Part shown: positions 6,291 through 14,050 of the stretch, one piece after another
How positions within the stretch are numbered: position 1 is the stretch's first letter
How the letters are laid out: every line of letters starts with the position of its first letter
Assembly (NCBI GenBank): GCA_039185235.1
Contig: JBCDAS010000023.1
Coordinates: 1-23,743 of the forward strand
DNA: 23,743 bases
Reading direction: 5' to 3'
From: Thermohalobaculum sp039185235
GTDB taxonomy: Bacteria > Pseudomonadota > Alphaproteobacteria > Rhodobacterales > Rhodobacteraceae
Translations under genes and position numbers: made by a program
The notes under the pieces: model-generated
Told to the model about the DNA's origin: nothing
The model's database searches: none
What the model saw: the letters and a program-made list of their open reading frames with translations, nothing else

Positions 6291-7622
6291 TCAGGTTCTT
6301 CTATGCGCCCGCTTGCATTCCTGATCATCGCGCCAGCGGTACCAGCCGACCACGGCGGGGAGGAACCAGGGGTTGCCGGTGTAGAGGGGCCGGGTCGGGA
6401 AGTGCAGATTGTCGAGGGCGGTTTGCCCCTCCGCCAGCCCAAGGATCTTTTGGCCCATCTTCGCACCCAGATAGCTCGCCATCGCGACGCCAGAGCCGCA
6501 ATAGGTCATGGCGTAGTGGATGCCGTCATGGACACCAGTATGGGGCAATTCGTCGAAGCTGAAGGCCACCGTGCCGAACCAGGAGTGGGAAATTTTGGTC
6601 TGGGCCAAGACAGGGAAGATCTCGACCATTTGGCGATGCAGTTTGGGCCCGCTGATCAGGGGGTCGGTTTCCGCCGCCGAGACCCTGCCGCCGAAGACGA
6701 TCCGCTGGCGGTCGGGTGAGATGCGGTAGTAGTAGATGACTTTGCGGGTATCGGTGATTGCCCGCAGCGTGGGGATCAGCTTGTCGATGACCTCGGGCGC
6801 CAGCTTCTCGGTCGCGATGATGTAGGAGCCGATGGGCACCACGCGCCGGCGCATCCAGGGCGTGGCGGGGCCGGTATAGCCGTTTGTCGCGACAGCGACG
6901 TTGCGGGCTTTGATCCGGGCGGTTGGTGTCGCGACCTCGAACCCGTCGCGATCGGCCTGGATGCCTGTGGCGGGGCAATGGGGGACAAGGGTGACGCCCG
7001 CTGCGAGGCAGCGCTCCATCAGGCCGCGATGGTATTTCGCCGGTTGGAGAGAGCCGTCGCTCGGGTTCACGACACCGCCGAAATAGTGGTCTGAGCCAAG
7101 CTCGCGATGTTGTTCGGCGCGGGGGACAACGATCTCGCCATCGGCTTCGGCCCGGCGGGCCATGCGCTCGAAGTGTTCAGGGGTGTGGGCTGCGTGATAG
7201 CTGCCGAAACGGCCGAAATTGCAGTCGATCTGTTCTGTGGTGATCAGCTGCTCCAGCCAGTCGACCGAATTGGGTCCTTCTTGCAGGGCGGCTTTTGCGC
7301 GTTCTGGGCCGATTGCCCGGAGGGGGGCGTCGGAGGAGGGATGGATCCCCTCATGGATCTGCCCGCCATTGCGGGTGCTGCAACCGGCGCCCGGCTCGCC
7401 CGCCTCCAGCACCACCACTTCGCGTCCGCCGCGGGCCAGTTGCAGGGCGGCATTCAGGCCCGTGTAGCCCGAGCCGATCACCACCGCATCGGCACTCGCG
7501 GGCGGGGCGGTGGGCAGATCGGGCAAATCAGGCAGATCGTCGAGCCAACAGGGGCTGGCCTGGAAATCCTCGGCGAAGAGGCCGGTGCCGGCCTGGGGAT
7601 GGTTTTCGCGCGTGTCCTTCAT
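6291..7622 (-). CDS. FAD-dependent amine oxidoreductase (DadA/PuuB-type)
   Basis: The 443-residue product belongs to the D-amino-acid-oxidase-like fold. Its FAD-binding Rossmann motif is VVIGSGYTGLNAALQLA (about residues 47-63), followed by the acidic VVVLEAG end of the second strand and CSTRNGGQ (81-88). The latter resembles the ASGRNGGQ motif of gamma-glutamylputrescine oxidase (PuuB) and relatives. The C-terminal part has the GSGVAMASYLG flavin-contacting stretch. Such enzymes oxidise a primary or secondary amine to an imine, giving aldehyde plus amine. No signal peptide is seen, so it is cytoplasmic. Its ATG overlaps the stop of a small upstream gene (ATGA). The neighbourhood of amine transport and demethylation genes points to an N-substituted amino acid or polyamine derivative as substrate, which the sequence does not specify. 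Confidence 0.9.
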   Translation of the reverse strand: MKDTRENHPQAGTGLFAEDFQASPCWLDDLPDLPDLPTAPPASADAVVIGSGYTGLNAALQLARGGREVVVLEAGEPGAGCSTRNGGQIHEGIHPSSDAPLRAIGPERAKAALQEGPNSVDWLEQLITTEQIDCNFGRFGSYHAAHTPEHFERMARRAEADGEIVVPRAEQHRELGSDHYFGGVVNPSDGSLQPAKYHRGLMERCLAAGVTLVPHCPATGIQADRDGFEVATPTARIKARNVAVATNGYTGPATPWMRRRVVPIGSYIIATEKLAPEVIDKLIPTLRAITDTRKVIYYYRISPDRQRIVFGGRVSAAETDPLISGPKLHRQMVEIFPVLAQTKISHSWFGTVAFSFDELPHTGVHDGIHYAMTYCGSGVAMASYLGAKMGQKILGLAEGQTALDNLHFPTRPLYTGNPWFLPAVVGWYRWRDDQECKRAHRRT

Positions 7623-7831
7623 AGCTGCACTCTTGGACCTGGCAGCGGGTCAAGCTGGACGCTGTCCGGGTCCTCCCAATCCAGGCGGCTGCAGATCCGG
7701 TAGCGCTCGAGCGTCATGTCGTCGAGCAGGCCGCGTTGACGCAGATGCATCGCTGCTGCATACCGCACCAGGCCCGAGCCAGGCTCGCCCAGAGGGCGTC
7801 TCAAGTTCCCCCACTCCTCGTCATCTTTCAT
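7619..7831 (-). CDS. 70-residue unknown protein coupled to the FAD oxidoreductase
   Basis: The product starts MKDDEEWGNLRRPLGEPGSG and contains a helical, charged middle (RYAAAMHLRQRGLLDDMTLE). It has no membrane segment and no metal motif. Its stop overlaps the start of the FAD oxidoreductase gene (ATGA), and it is the first gene transcribed away from the divergent TetR gene, which supports a real gene. The ATG at 7831 has no Shine-Dalgarno sequence at normal distance, but GGAG lies 7 bases before an in-frame TTG at 7840, so the true start may be that TTG (73 residues). I do not recognise a family. A small accessory or activity-regulating subunit for the oxidoreductase is a guess based only on coupling. 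Confidence 0.65.
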   Translation of the reverse strand: MKDDEEWGNLRRPLGEPGSGLVRYAAAMHLRQRGLLDDMTLERYRICSRLDWEDPDSVQLDPLPGPRVQL

Positions 7832-7887
7832 TGCGTTCAAGGACGATCTCCGTGATACGTGATGCCCCTGCTCGGATCGGAGGCCCC
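7832..7887. promoter_or_regulatory. Divergent promoter region
   Basis: Only 56 bases separate the small gene/FAD oxidoreductase pair (minus) from the TetR regulator (plus), so both promoters must lie here or overlap the coding starts. A GTTCAA half-site at 7835-7840 resembles one arm of the operators at 9788 and 15061, but no matching second arm is present. Divergent placement of a TetR gene usually means that it controls itself and its neighbour. Confidence 0.45.
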
Positions 7888-8547
7888 ATGAGCTCTTCCG
7901 CAAATCGCAGCGCAACGCAACCGCGAACCCGTGCGTCTAAAGAGACGCGACGCGAGCAGTTGATCGAGGCGACCTTGCGCGCGATCGAGCGCAAGGGGCT
8001 TACGGCGGTCACGCTGGCGGATGTGGCGGATGGCGCGGGTCTGTCGCGTGGGATCGTGAACTTCCATTTTGAGAGCAAGGAGAAGCTGCTCTTCGCGGCC
8101 CTCTCGCAGCTCTCGGAGGAGTATGACCGGAACTGGCGGGCGCGGTTGGCGGCGGCGCCAGCCGATGCGGCGAGCCGGATGCGCACCCTGATCCTGGCCG
8201 AGTTTGCCGAGGAGATCTGTACTCCGCGCAAGCTCGCCGCCTGGTTTGGGTTCTTTGGCGAGGCGGCCTCGCGGCCCGACTACCGCGATCTCTGCTGGGC
8301 GCGGGACGATGCCTATCTGGATGCGCTGGAGGAGATCTGTGCGGGGTTGGACGGCGAGGAAGGCTATGGGATCGACCCGGCCAACACCGCGATGGCGATC
8401 TATGCGATGAATGAGGGGCTTTGGCTGCGCCTGATGCTGGGCAATGCGGAGCTGACCCGCGAGCGGGCGATCGAGACGGGGTTGGCGATGCTGGGCACCG
8501 TCTTCCCGCGTCATTTCTCGCCCGCTGGAGCAGTTTTGCCGCGCTAG
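7888..8547 (+). CDS. TetR-family regulator, BetI-like (first paralogue)
   Basis: The 219-residue protein has an N-terminal TetR helix-turn-helix: RREQLIEATLRAIERKGL, then TLADVADGAGLSRGIVNFHF (about residues 24-65). This resembles the choline-responsive repressor BetI. The C-terminal half (about 85-210) is the BetI-type ligand-binding domain. The start is fixed by GGAGG five bases before the ATG; the frame is open further upstream but without support. A closely similar regulator lies at 19265-19924, and the recognition helix core (LS-GIV-FHF) is shared. The likely ligands are the amine substrate or an intermediate, and the likely targets are the inverted repeats at 9788-9809 and 15061-15076 (inference). 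Its TAG stop overlaps the stop of the convergent Rieske gene within the same CTAG. Confidence 0.9.
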   Translation: MSSSANRSATQPRTRASKETRREQLIEATLRAIERKGLTAVTLADVADGAGLSRGIVNFHFESKEKLLFAALSQLSEEYDRNWRARLAAAPADAASRMRTLILAEFAEEICTPRKLAAWFGFFGEAASRPDYRDLCWARDDAYLDALEEICAGLDGEEGYGIDPANTAMAIYAMNEGLWLRLMLGNAELTRERAIETGLAMLGTVFPRHFSPAGAVLPR

Positions 8548-9752
8548 CATTCGGCCCGCATTTGCGCGTTGATCTGGGCGATATGCTTCTCCTCCGGCGC
8601 GTCCTCGAGCGTGACCACCGGCATCGCTGAGCGGATATGGTCGTGATGGGTGCGCACGCCGTATTCGAGATCCGAGAGGATGAAGCCCTGGAACGAGGGC
8701 GAGGCCATGGATTCGTTCGACCAGATGGTGAGCTGGACATCCTCCTCGACCGTCTCGCGATCAATGCGCGACGCGCAGTACCGCGCGAGGCGTTCCTGCC
8801 GGCTCTCATCGGGGAAATGGTAGGTGGCGCCTCGGAGCTCGCTCTCATGGGTTGAGAGCGGGAATTCCTGATAGAAGCTGATCGTCTCGGGCGTGGCGGA
8901 CATCACCGCATTGGGGAAGAGACCCCAATAGAGCCAGGCGTCGTGGAGATCCTCGGGCAGGTGCGGGCGCGCGGCGGAGAGCTTCACATAGTTCTTCACC
9001 GCCCAGCGGCGGCGTTGCTCTCGCCGGAAGCGGCCGATGGTGCGGTTAACGCCGTCGACCATGGGCTCGTCGCGGTAGTCGTGGCCGTAGAGATCCTGCA
9101 ACGCCGGGTGGGCCATGGCGACATGGTAGCCTTCATTGTCCACATCGCGCACGGATTTCCAATTCACCGGCGAGATGCCGGTCCACATTTTGTCATCGGG
9201 CACCATCTCGGCCATCCGGTACTGCGCCATCTCCTCGGCCATTGGGGCGAACAGCTCGGCGATCGAGGGCTGGGGGCCTGGCGCGAAGCGGATGAAGACG
9301 AAGCCGTTCCAGATCTCGGTCTCGAGCGCGGGCAGGCCGTATTCATTGCGGTCGAGCGGGGGAAAGCTCTCGGGCCGGGCAGCCCCCCGGAGCGTGCCGT
9401 CGAGATTATAGACCCAGCCATGGTAGGGGCAGATCAGCGCGTTCCTGCAATTGCCTTGTTTGGCAGCGACCACGCGAGAGCCTCGGTGGCGGCAGATATT
9501 GTGAAAGGCCCGGACCTGGCCATCGCGCCCGCGCACCATCACAGCACGTTCCCCCACCATGTCGAGGGTGATAAAGTCGCCCGGGTTCGGCACATCGTTG
9601 ACATGGCCAAGGATTTGCCAGTGTTTGCGAAACAGCTCGGTCTTCTCGAGCTCGGTCAATGCATCGCTGTGATAGGTCCAGGCGGGGAGGCCCTTTCGGT
9701 CCCACTCCGTCGGCACGCTGATATCACGGATTTTCACCTCAGCATCCTTCAT
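8544..9752 (-). CDS. Rieske non-heme iron oxygenase, alpha subunit (quaternary-amine/betaine type)
   Basis: The 402-residue protein has an N-terminal Rieske [2Fe-2S] domain with Cys87-X-His89 (NICRHRG) and Cys108-X2-His111 (CPYHGW). The C-terminal catalytic domain shows iron ligands His210 and His215 in NEGYHVAMAH and probably Asp338. The residue that bridges the two metal centres is Glu207. Carnitine monooxygenase CntA also uses Glu at this place, while naphthalene dioxygenase uses Asp. This and the overall pattern place it near the GbcA/CntA/stachydrine-demethylase group, which oxidatively cleaves a C-N bond of a quaternary amine. The start at 9752 (MKDAEV) has AGGAAAG eight bases upstream; a longer frame exists to 9806 but would cross the operator. 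No ferredoxin reductase partner gene is in the window. It is probably controlled by the inverted repeat just upstream. Confidence 0.92.
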   Translation of the reverse strand: MKDAEVKIRDISVPTEWDRKGLPAWTYHSDALTELEKTELFRKHWQILGHVNDVPNPGDFITLDMVGERAVMVRGRDGQVRAFHNICRHRGSRVVAAKQGNCRNALICPYHGWVYNLDGTLRGAARPESFPPLDRNEYGLPALETEIWNGFVFIRFAPGPQPSIAELFAPMAEEMAQYRMAEMVPDDKMWTGISPVNWKSVRDVDNEGYHVAMAHPALQDLYGHDYRDEPMVDGVNRTIGRFRREQRRRWAVKNYVKLSAARPHLPEDLHDAWLYWGLFPNAVMSATPETISFYQEFPLSTHESELRGATYHFPDESRQERLARYCASRIDRETVEEDVQLTIWSNESMASPSFQGFILSDLEYGVRTHHDHIRSAMPVVTLEDAPEEKHIAQINAQMRAEC

Positions 9753-9767
9753 GAGTGCTTTCCTACT

Positions 9768-9796
9768 TTGATTATTCGGGGTGTCTTTTATTGAAT
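9768..9796 (+). promoter_or_regulatory. Candidate promoter for the cupin operon
   Basis: TTGATT (9768-9773) and TTGAAT (9791-9796) are separated by 17 bases, each matching 4 of 6 consensus positions of a sigma-70 type promoter. The -10 element lies inside the left arm of the inverted repeat at 9788-9809, so a bound repressor would block it. The assignment is tentative; alphaproteobacterial promoters are poorly defined by sequence alone. Confidence 0.35.
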
Positions 9797-9809
9797 CTCC
9801 GTTCAATAA
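9788..9809. promoter_or_regulatory. Inverted-repeat operator between Rieske and cupin genes
   Basis: TTATTGAA (9788-9795) and TTCAATAA (9802-9809) are perfect 8-base inverted arms around TCTCCG. The site sits in the 126-base divergent region between the Rieske gene (minus) and the cupin operon (plus). Its half-sites resemble those of BetI operators (ATTGAA/TTCAAT), though the central spacing is wider. The core TTGAAT-N4-RTTCA recurs at 15061-15076 upstream of the transporter operon. Two BetI-like TetR genes flank the sites, so I infer a shared operator for one or both regulators. Confidence 0.7.
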
Positions 9810-9878
9810 TACGCCAAGAGCGGGTGATTCGAGAAGGGCCGTGTTAGCAAAGGCGCTTCGAGAGACGGGAGAGGACCG

Positions 9879-10247
9879 ATGAAACCGATTTCAAAGACCG
9901 ATCGCCGGGTGGTCAATATTCGCGACGAAGACGCTTGGACCGCCTGGGATGAGGGGGCTGAGCCGGGCACCTCGTTTATCAAATTGAACAAGGATATGCC
10001 CCGGGATGTGGGCTTCTACATCTATCGCATGGCGCCTGGGACCAGCTCGACCCCGCATCTGCACCCCGGCGCAGAGGAGTTCCTGATGGTCGAGGGTGAG
10101 ATCACCGACAATGACGGCACGGTCTATCGCGCCGGCGATGTCGTCTGGCTGGCGCCGGGGACCGAGCACAACTCCCGCACTGAAACCGGCGCGATCATCG
10201 CGGTCTTTGCAGAAGCATCAGAGGAGGCGCCGGGCGGAAGCTCTTGA
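9879..10247 (+). CDS. Single-domain cupin protein
   Basis: The 122-residue protein is one cupin barrel. Motif 1 reads PHLHPGAEEFLMVEGE (about residues 59-74) with two His and a Glu as probable metal ligands, and motif 2 is PGTEHNS (about 94-100). Small cupins act as metal-dependent enzymes or as small-molecule binding proteins; the sequence does not tell which. GGAGAGGA lies about five bases before the ATG. It is the first gene of the operon running rightwards from the operator at 9788-9809, and its stop overlaps a TTG that could start the aminotransferase gene. A role in processing an unstable intermediate of the amine pathway is possible but unproven. Confidence 0.85.
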   Translation: MKPISKTDRRVVNIRDEDAWTAWDEGAEPGTSFIKLNKDMPRDVGFYIYRMAPGTSSTPHLHPGAEEFLMVEGEITDNDGTVYRAGDVVWLAPGTEHNSRTETGAIIAVFAEASEEAPGGSS

Positions 10248-10249
10248 GC

Positions 10250-11650
10250 GTGGATATCATGGCACCGAACGAGTTTTTCACCGGGCATAACACCAGCACC
10301 GCCGATCTGATCGAGGCGGACCAGACCTACCACCTGCACCCTTGGGAGGCGTTGGCCGATTGGGGCAAGGGTTGGCGGCATATGATCACCCATGCCGAGG
10401 GGATCTACTTGCATGACAGCGAGGGTCGCAAGCTGATGGACGGGCCGGGCGGCATGTGGTGCGTCCAGATCGGCTATGGCCGCAAGGAGATGGCGGACGC
10501 GATCGCCGAACAGGTGATGGAGCTGCCCTATGCCTCGCCCTGGTCAACGGCGGTGCCGCCTGCCGCGCGCCTGGCGGAGAAGCTGGCGACCCTGGCGCCC
10601 GGGGCGCTGAACACGGTGATGTTCACGACCGGCGGCTCCTCGGCGGTGGATACGGCGCTGCGCACGATGCAGTTCCTGAATAACCGCCTGGGGCGGCCCG
10701 AGAAGAAGATGATCCTGGCCCGCGAGAAGGGCTATCACGGCTCGACCTATCTGGCGGCCTCGGTCACTGGCAAGGAGCGGTTACGGAGCTGTTTTGATTT
10801 CGAGACCCGGTTGGTGCATTTCCTGCCCGATGTGAACCCGTTCATCCGTCCGGAGGGCATGAGTGTCGCGGATTGGTGCGATGCCAAGGTGGCGGATCTG
10901 GAGAACGCGATTGCGGAACTTGGGGCGGATAAAGTCGGCGCGTTCATCGCCGAGCCGATCCTCTGTTCCGGCGGCGTGATCGTGCCCCCTGAGGGCTACC
11001 AGAAGCGCACGTTGGAGGTCTGCCGCGAGCACGACATCCTCTATATCTCCGACGAGGTCGTGACAGGCTTTGGGCGGCTGGGCCATTGGTTCGCCTCCGA
11101 AGAGGTCTTCGGGATCGAGCCGGACATGATCACCTGCGCCAAGGGGCTGACCTCGGGCTATCTGCCCATGGGCGCCTGCATCATCTCGGACCGGATCATG
11201 GAGCGGATGACCGGGGAGGACCACGCGGTCTTGTTCCCGAACGGCTACACCTACTCGGCCCATCCGGTCTGTGCGGCGGCGGCGCTGAAGAATATCGAGA
11301 TCATGGAGAAGGAGAACATCCTGGGCCATGTGCGCGAGCTCACGCCGCATTTCCAGAAGCGCCTGCATGCGCTGAACGACAAGCCGATCATTGGCGATGC
11401 GCGGGGGATTGGCCTGTTGGGTTGTCTCGAGGCGCTAATGCCCGAGGGGCGGGAGACGCCGATGGCGGTGCAGCGGGATCTGGGGAGCGCGCTGGACGAG
11501 GCCTGTGAGCGGCGCGGGCTGATCGTGCGGCCCCTGATCAACATGTGCGCCTTTTCCCCGCCCCTGGTGATCACCGAGGCGGAGGTTGACCAGATGTTCG
11601 ACATCATCTCCGATGCGATCGACGAAGTGGCGCAGGAGTTCGCTGCTTAA
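10250..11650 (+). CDS. Class III PLP-dependent aminotransferase
   Basis: The 466-residue product belongs to the fold-type I omega-aminotransferase group. The cofactor-phosphate/aspartate motif ISDEVVTGFGRLGHW is present, and the Schiff-base lysine is Lys298 in CAKGLTSGYLPMG. GGPGGMWCVQIGYG and TTGGSSAVDTALR are typical of relatives acting on beta-alanine, putrescine, taurine or similar omega-amines with pyruvate or another keto acid. Its place in this cluster suggests that it removes the terminal or freed amino group after N-dealkylation (inference). Three starts compete: TTG at 10244 (overlapping the cupin stop), GTG at 10250 (GGAAG nine bases upstream, chosen here) and ATG at 10259 (no ribosome site). 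All share the same downstream sequence. Confidence 0.92.
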   Translation: MDIMAPNEFFTGHNTSTADLIEADQTYHLHPWEALADWGKGWRHMITHAEGIYLHDSEGRKLMDGPGGMWCVQIGYGRKEMADAIAEQVMELPYASPWSTAVPPAARLAEKLATLAPGALNTVMFTTGGSSAVDTALRTMQFLNNRLGRPEKKMILAREKGYHGSTYLAASVTGKERLRSCFDFETRLVHFLPDVNPFIRPEGMSVADWCDAKVADLENAIAELGADKVGAFIAEPILCSGGVIVPPEGYQKRTLEVCREHDILYISDEVVTGFGRLGHWFASEEVFGIEPDMITCAKGLTSGYLPMGACIISDRIMERMTGEDHAVLFPNGYTYSAHPVCAAAALKNIEIMEKENILGHVRELTPHFQKRLHALNDKPIIGDARGIGLLGCLEALMPEGRETPMAVQRDLGSALDEACERRGLIVRPLINMCAFSPPLVITEAEVDQMFDIISDAIDEVAQEFAA

Positions 11651-11672
11651 GGCCAGATGTAGCGAGGCAGCG

Positions 11673-13631
11673 ATGTCCGAGCGATTTCCCCATCTTCTGT
11701 CACCGATCCAGGTCGGGCCGATCGAATTGCGCAACCGGGTGCTGATGACCGCCCATGTGCCGGGGGTGGAGGAAGGCGGCATGACCGGCCCCGACTTCAT
11801 CGCCTATCACCGGGCGCGGGCGGCGGGGGGGGCTGGGTTGCAGCTTTCCGGATCTGCGGCGGTTCATAAGACTGGCGGCGTTGGCGGCAAGCGGGGGCTG
11901 CATGCGTTTGATGAGAGAAGTATCGCGCATTACCGCCAACTCGCCGATGCTGTCCATGGCGAGGGCGGGCGGTTCCTGATCCAGCTTGGCCATGCAGGCG
12001 CCACGGTGAATGACACCGATGCGGGGCGGCCCCTGCTGGCGCCCTCGCCGATCATGTCGCGGATCGGGCGCGAGACGCCCAAGGAGATGACCGAGGAGGA
12101 TATCGAGGAGATCATCGCGGCGCACGCGACCGCGGCGGGCTATGTCCGCGAGGGCGGGCTGGACGGTGTGGAGCTGTTGGGCGCGTTCGGCTATCTGATC
12201 GGGGCGTTCCTGTCGCCCTTCTCGAACAAGCGCACCGATCGCTATGGCGGGAGCCTGGAGAACCGCTTGCGCTTTGGCCGCCGGGTGATCTCAGCTGTCC
12301 GCAAAGCGCTGGGGCCGGATCGGATCCTGGGGCTGAGGATGCCCGGCGATGAGAGGGTTGACCAGGGGTTGGGTCTGGAGGAGTTCAAGGAGATCGCCCA
12401 GGCGCTCTGCCAGTCGGGGGAGCTGGATTACCTCAACGTCATTGCGGGCACGAACTATGACCGGCAGGGGCGGATGCTGCATTGGGCGCCGACGCCTGCG
12501 CCGCATGGGATGTTTGTGCCCCTGGCGGCCGAGATCAAAGCGGTTGTGCCGGTGCCGGTCTTTGTCGCGGGCCGGGTGACGGATCCGGCGATGGCCGAGC
12601 AGATCCTGCGCGATGGTAAGGCGGATATGGTGGGGATGACCCGGGCGCAGATCTCGGACCCGGAACTGGTGCAGAAGCTGCGCGAGGACCGGCCGGAGGA
12701 TATTCGGCCTTGTGTGGGCGCCAATCTCTGCATCGCGCGGGCGATGGAGGGCAAGCCGATCCGCTGTTTCCACAACCCTATCGCAGCACGTGAGCGTGAG
12801 ATCGGGGCGGAGACCCGTGCCGAGCAGCCCAAGCATGTGGTTGTCATTGGGGGCGGTCCTGCGGGGATGGAAGCGGCCCGGCTTGGGGCGGAGCGGGGCC
12901 ATCGGATCACACTCTACGAGGCGGCCGATCAGCTCGGCGGACAACTCCGCACCTGGGCGGCAGCACCAATGACGCGAGAGTTCACGCGGACGCTAGAGTG
13001 GTATGAGGGCCAGCTCTCGCGCCTCCAGGTCGCGGTGCGGCTGGGCCAGGCGGTCTCGGACCAGATGCTGGCCGAGATGGAGGCCGATGCGATTGTGCTG
13101 GCAACTGGCGGGCGGGTGATGGACACGCCCGGCATTGAGGGCCAGGAGACCAGTGCCATTGAGATCACAGACCCTTGGTCGGTGACGGCCAACCCACCGG
13201 AAGATCTGAACATTCTGGTCCTTGATGAAGGCGGCGGCCGGGCCGCGCTCTCCGCCGCTGATGCGTTGGTCATCAACAATCAGGTCACGATTGTGACGGC
13301 GGAGTACGCAGTGGGCGAGCTGGTCACACCGACCGTACGCTCGCCGCTTTACAAAAGGCTTTTATCGTCGGGGGCGGTCTTTCGACCCAGCGAGTTGATC
13401 AGCCGGATCGACGGTGCCGCAATCATCACCCGAAACGTCCATAGCGGGACAGAGACCCGCATCGAGGATGTGGATATGGTGGTCAATTGGCAAGGGGCGG
13501 AGGCTTCGGCCGATCTGCTGCTGGCGGCGCGGGCCACCGGGAAACCCGTGCATCAGATCGGCGATTGCGTGGCCCCGCGCCAGGTCCATATCGCGATTGC
13601 GGAAGGCGCGATGGCGGCGCGGGCGATCTGA
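11673..13631 (+). CDS. TMADH/Old-Yellow-Enzyme-type flavoprotein with altered active site and cluster
   Basis: The 652-residue product has an N-terminal FMN TIM barrel (about 1-340), an iron-sulfur segment, and a C-terminal FAD/NAD domain (VVVIGGGPAG near 388), as in trimethylamine dehydrogenase, 2,4-dienoyl-CoA reductase and N-methylproline demethylases. The iron-sulfur segment reads CVGANLC then CFHNP: Cys347, Ala350, Cys353, Cys365. The second of the four usual 4Fe-4S ligands is therefore Ala. The catalytic Tyr169/His172 pair of TMADH is Leu169/Phe172 here (LLGAFGY), and the Cys that binds FMN covalently in TMADH is missing. The likely chemistry is still oxidative N-demethylation or a related amine oxidation, with a different active site. 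GAGG precedes the ATG; the gene sits 22 bases after the aminotransferase. Confidence 0.88.
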   Translation: MSERFPHLLSPIQVGPIELRNRVLMTAHVPGVEEGGMTGPDFIAYHRARAAGGAGLQLSGSAAVHKTGGVGGKRGLHAFDERSIAHYRQLADAVHGEGGRFLIQLGHAGATVNDTDAGRPLLAPSPIMSRIGRETPKEMTEEDIEEIIAAHATAAGYVREGGLDGVELLGAFGYLIGAFLSPFSNKRTDRYGGSLENRLRFGRRVISAVRKALGPDRILGLRMPGDERVDQGLGLEEFKEIAQALCQSGELDYLNVIAGTNYDRQGRMLHWAPTPAPHGMFVPLAAEIKAVVPVPVFVAGRVTDPAMAEQILRDGKADMVGMTRAQISDPELVQKLREDRPEDIRPCVGANLCIARAMEGKPIRCFHNPIAAREREIGAETRAEQPKHVVVIGGGPAGMEAARLGAERGHRITLYEAADQLGGQLRTWAAAPMTREFTRTLEWYEGQLSRLQVAVRLGQAVSDQMLAEMEADAIVLATGGRVMDTPGIEGQETSAIEITDPWSVTANPPEDLNILVLDEGGGRAALSAADALVINNQVTIVTAEYAVGELVTPTVRSPLYKRLLSSGAVFRPSELISRIDGAAIITRNVHSGTETRIEDVDMVVNWQGAEASADLLLAARATGKPVHQIGDCVAPRQVHIAIAEGAMAARAI

Positions 13632-13646
13632 GACAAGGGCTCTCAC

Positions 13647-13985
13647 ATGTTCCACATGCATACAAATTTTCATCTCAAGACGGGTGTGACGATAGAAACC
13701 TTTCGGGCGCGGTGGGAGCCCTTCATGGCCCATCTGATCGCGCAGGATCTAGCCGTCAGTTCCAGCCCGATTGCAGGGCGGCGCACGGATACAGGGCTCG
13801 ATACCGATGAGGAACGGGATCACACATTCTTTGTGATCATGAGCTTCCGCGACCGTGCGCAATCAGAAGCCGCCTGGGACGAGATCGAGCCCCGCAAGCA
13901 GCCGACGGACAAGCTCCACCGGGCCGTCTTCGCGCTTGTCCGCGACCCGATCTTTAGCTGCTGGGAGGATGAGCCGGTCGCTTGA
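13647..13985 (+). CDS. Small protein, possible ferredoxin-like alpha/beta barrel family (unknown function)
   Basis: The 112-residue product begins MFHMHTNFHLKTGVTIETFR and has alternating strands and helices, including HTFFVIMSFRDRAQSEAAWD. This resembles small dimeric alpha/beta-barrel domains (the DUF6614 kind), though I assign that only weakly. No signal peptide or membrane segment is seen. AAGGG lies about ten bases before the ATG; a second in-frame ATG follows three codons later. It is the last gene of the operon starting at the cupin, 15 bases after the TMADH-like gene, and is followed by a double-hairpin repeat. Function is unknown. Confidence 0.75.
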   Translation: MFHMHTNFHLKTGVTIETFRARWEPFMAHLIAQDLAVSSSPIAGRRTDTGLDTDEERDHTFFVIMSFRDRAQSEAAWDEIEPRKQPTDKLHRAVFALVRDPIFSCWEDEPVA

Positions 13986-14050
13986 TGGCGCCTTGACAGG
14001 ACTGCCAAACGCGGCGGGCGGTCAGCGCGGCTTTGCTCACGGCCCATATC

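Noticed and set aside
5814..6719. Plus-strand open frame of about 300 codons
   Set aside because: It runs through two repeat copies and into the antisense of the FAD oxidoreductase, and its translation is internally repetitive because of the repeats.
7829..7842. Third operator copy near the first TetR gene
   Set aside because: Only one arm (GTTCAA) is present; the opposite arm at the expected distance does not match.
7888..8547. Calling the regulator BetI with a choline role
   Set aside because: No betA/betB or choline transporter is in the window, and the operator spacing differs from known BetI boxes; only family-level similarity is supported.
8544..9806. Upstream start for the Rieske gene at 9806
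   Set aside because: It would place the inverted-repeat operator inside the coding region and has no ribosome site; the ATG at 9752 has AGGAAAG.
8544..13631. Assignment to a known pathway (homarine, trigonelline, carnitine or proline betaine)
   Set aside because: The Rieske enzyme and TMADH-like proteins fit several of these, but the ring-opening enzymes, reductases or racemases that define them are not present here.
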